A DNA stretch of 64,000 nt, taken from positions 1 through 64,000 of the IMG/VR virus record IMGVR_UViG_3300010370_000038; one strand, written 5' to 3'. The position numbers and the translations under genes are program-made. Below the pieces are notes generated by a model, which was given only the letters and a program-made list of their open reading frames with translations, did not search any database and was not told the origin of the DNA. This DNA is from a virus. Shown piece after piece: positions 63,566-64,000 of this stretch. How positions within the stretch are numbered: the stretch's first letter is position 1; every line of letters begins with the position of its first letter.

Positions 63566-63883
63566 ATGAAAAGTTACAAAGAATTCATCTCCGAAAGTAT
63601 TAATATTTCTGGAGACTTCAACGGGACAATGATTATCGGAGGTTCTACTCAACAAGAATCTTCTGATATGGAAGAGAGTTATACTGCTGATGTTCTTTGG
63701 CAGGGCAATCTTTATAGATTGGAGTTGACATCCGACATCGTACCTTCATCCAAAGAACTAACTGAACAATTGCAGGGAGAATATCCTGGAGCAATTGTCC
63801 AATACATTTATCCCTCAACACAGAAGTCTATTAACGTAACGAGTAGTAAAAGATATCACCCGTCAAAACTAGAATGGATTTGA
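63566..63883 (+). CDS. Hypothetical protein with MKSYKEFISES start (105 aa)
   Basis: The N-terminal MKSYKEFISE is a motif shared by several cyanophage head proteins and may act in prohead targeting. The C-terminus is beta-rich (VLWQGNLYRLELTSDIVPSS). Its start is 1 nt after the previous stop and it lies 4 nt before gp17. Function unknown. Confidence 0.66.
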   Translation: MKSYKEFISESINISGDFNGTMIIGGSTQQESSDMEESYTADVLWQGNLYRLELTSDIVPSSKELTEQLQGEYPGAIVQYIYPSTQKSINVTSSKRYHPSKLEWI

Positions 63884-63887
63884 TTTT

Positions 63888-64000
63888 ATGGCACAGTGGA
63901 ATAAGAACACACAAGATTTTCTAAATCAAGAAAGATCCTTATTTGAGGTTTACAACATTGCAGATCACTGGGGAAACCAGACGGATTGGAGACCTCAGTT
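63888..64000 (+). CDS. 17: Terminase large subunit gp17, N-terminal end
   Basis: Only 37 codons are inside the window (MAQWNKNTQDFLNQERSLFE then VYNIADHWGNQTDWRPQ). Position after gp16 and similarity to cyanophage gp17 N-termini support it. gp17 is the ATP-driven DNA-packaging motor and nuclease; its ATPase motifs lie beyond the edge. Confidence 0.8.
   Translation, partial: MAQWNKNTQDFLNQERSLFEVYNIADHWGNQTDWRPQ

Overview
The window looks like part of the genome of a T4-like myovirus infecting marine picocyanobacteria (a cyanomyovirus). The evidence is T4-order virion genes (gp25-gp6-gp7-like-gp8-gp10-like, then gp13-gp14-gp15-gp16-gp17), T4-type late promoter boxes (TATAAATA, CTAAATA or AATAAATA about 20-40 nt before virion genes), and cyanophage auxiliary genes (pebS-type bilin reductase, speD). 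Nearly everything is on the + strand; the one clear exception is a GIY-YIG homing endonuclease.

Layout. 1-513: C-terminal end of a probable baseplate spike/hub protein. 597-1990: one small gene, three tRNA genes (one with a strange variable arm), a small unknown gene and the bilin reductase. 2101-10092: two long tail-fibre-like proteins. 10.1-14.3 kb: small early-type genes and a DEAH helicase. 14.4-16.5 kb: a flavin halogenase fused to a second, 2OG-oxygenase-like domain. 16.6-18.5 kb: tiny overlapping early genes. 18.5-22.6 kb: three separate 2OG-Fe(II) oxygenase-like genes around three tandem tail-collar genes. 22.6-23.6 kb: homing endonuclease. 23.6-24.1 kb: an array of short CTCGACGAG-type palindromes. 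24.1-28.6 kb: early small genes, including a HicA-like protein, an ArdA-like antirestriction protein and an AbrB-like protein. 28.6-30.4 kb: glycosyltransferase, speD and small genes. 30.4-57.4 kb: baseplate wedge block, with one reading frame of 5213 codons and a gp10-like protein carrying a 74-residue tryptophan-rich stretch. 57.4-64 kb: small virion genes, the neck genes and the terminase genes; gp17 runs off the right edge.

The most interesting unexplained signal is a promoter family. Seventeen sites, plus one degenerate site, carry the 9-mer A(C/G)TG(T/G)C(A/C)CA or a close variant. It starts 37-39 nt upstream of a TATAAT-like -10 box. In most of them it is the right half of a 24-bp dyad (TGTG(A/C)CA(G/C)T-N6-A(C/G)TG(T/G)C(A/C)CA). 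A terminator-like hairpin often lies between the dyad and the -10, and none has a recognisable -35 box. The dyad often overlaps the stop codon or last codons of the gene before. All sites serve small early-type genes and none serves virion genes. I infer a phage regulon controlled by an unidentified dyad-binding factor.

All functions were assigned by eye from sequence motifs and remembered family features; no database search was run.
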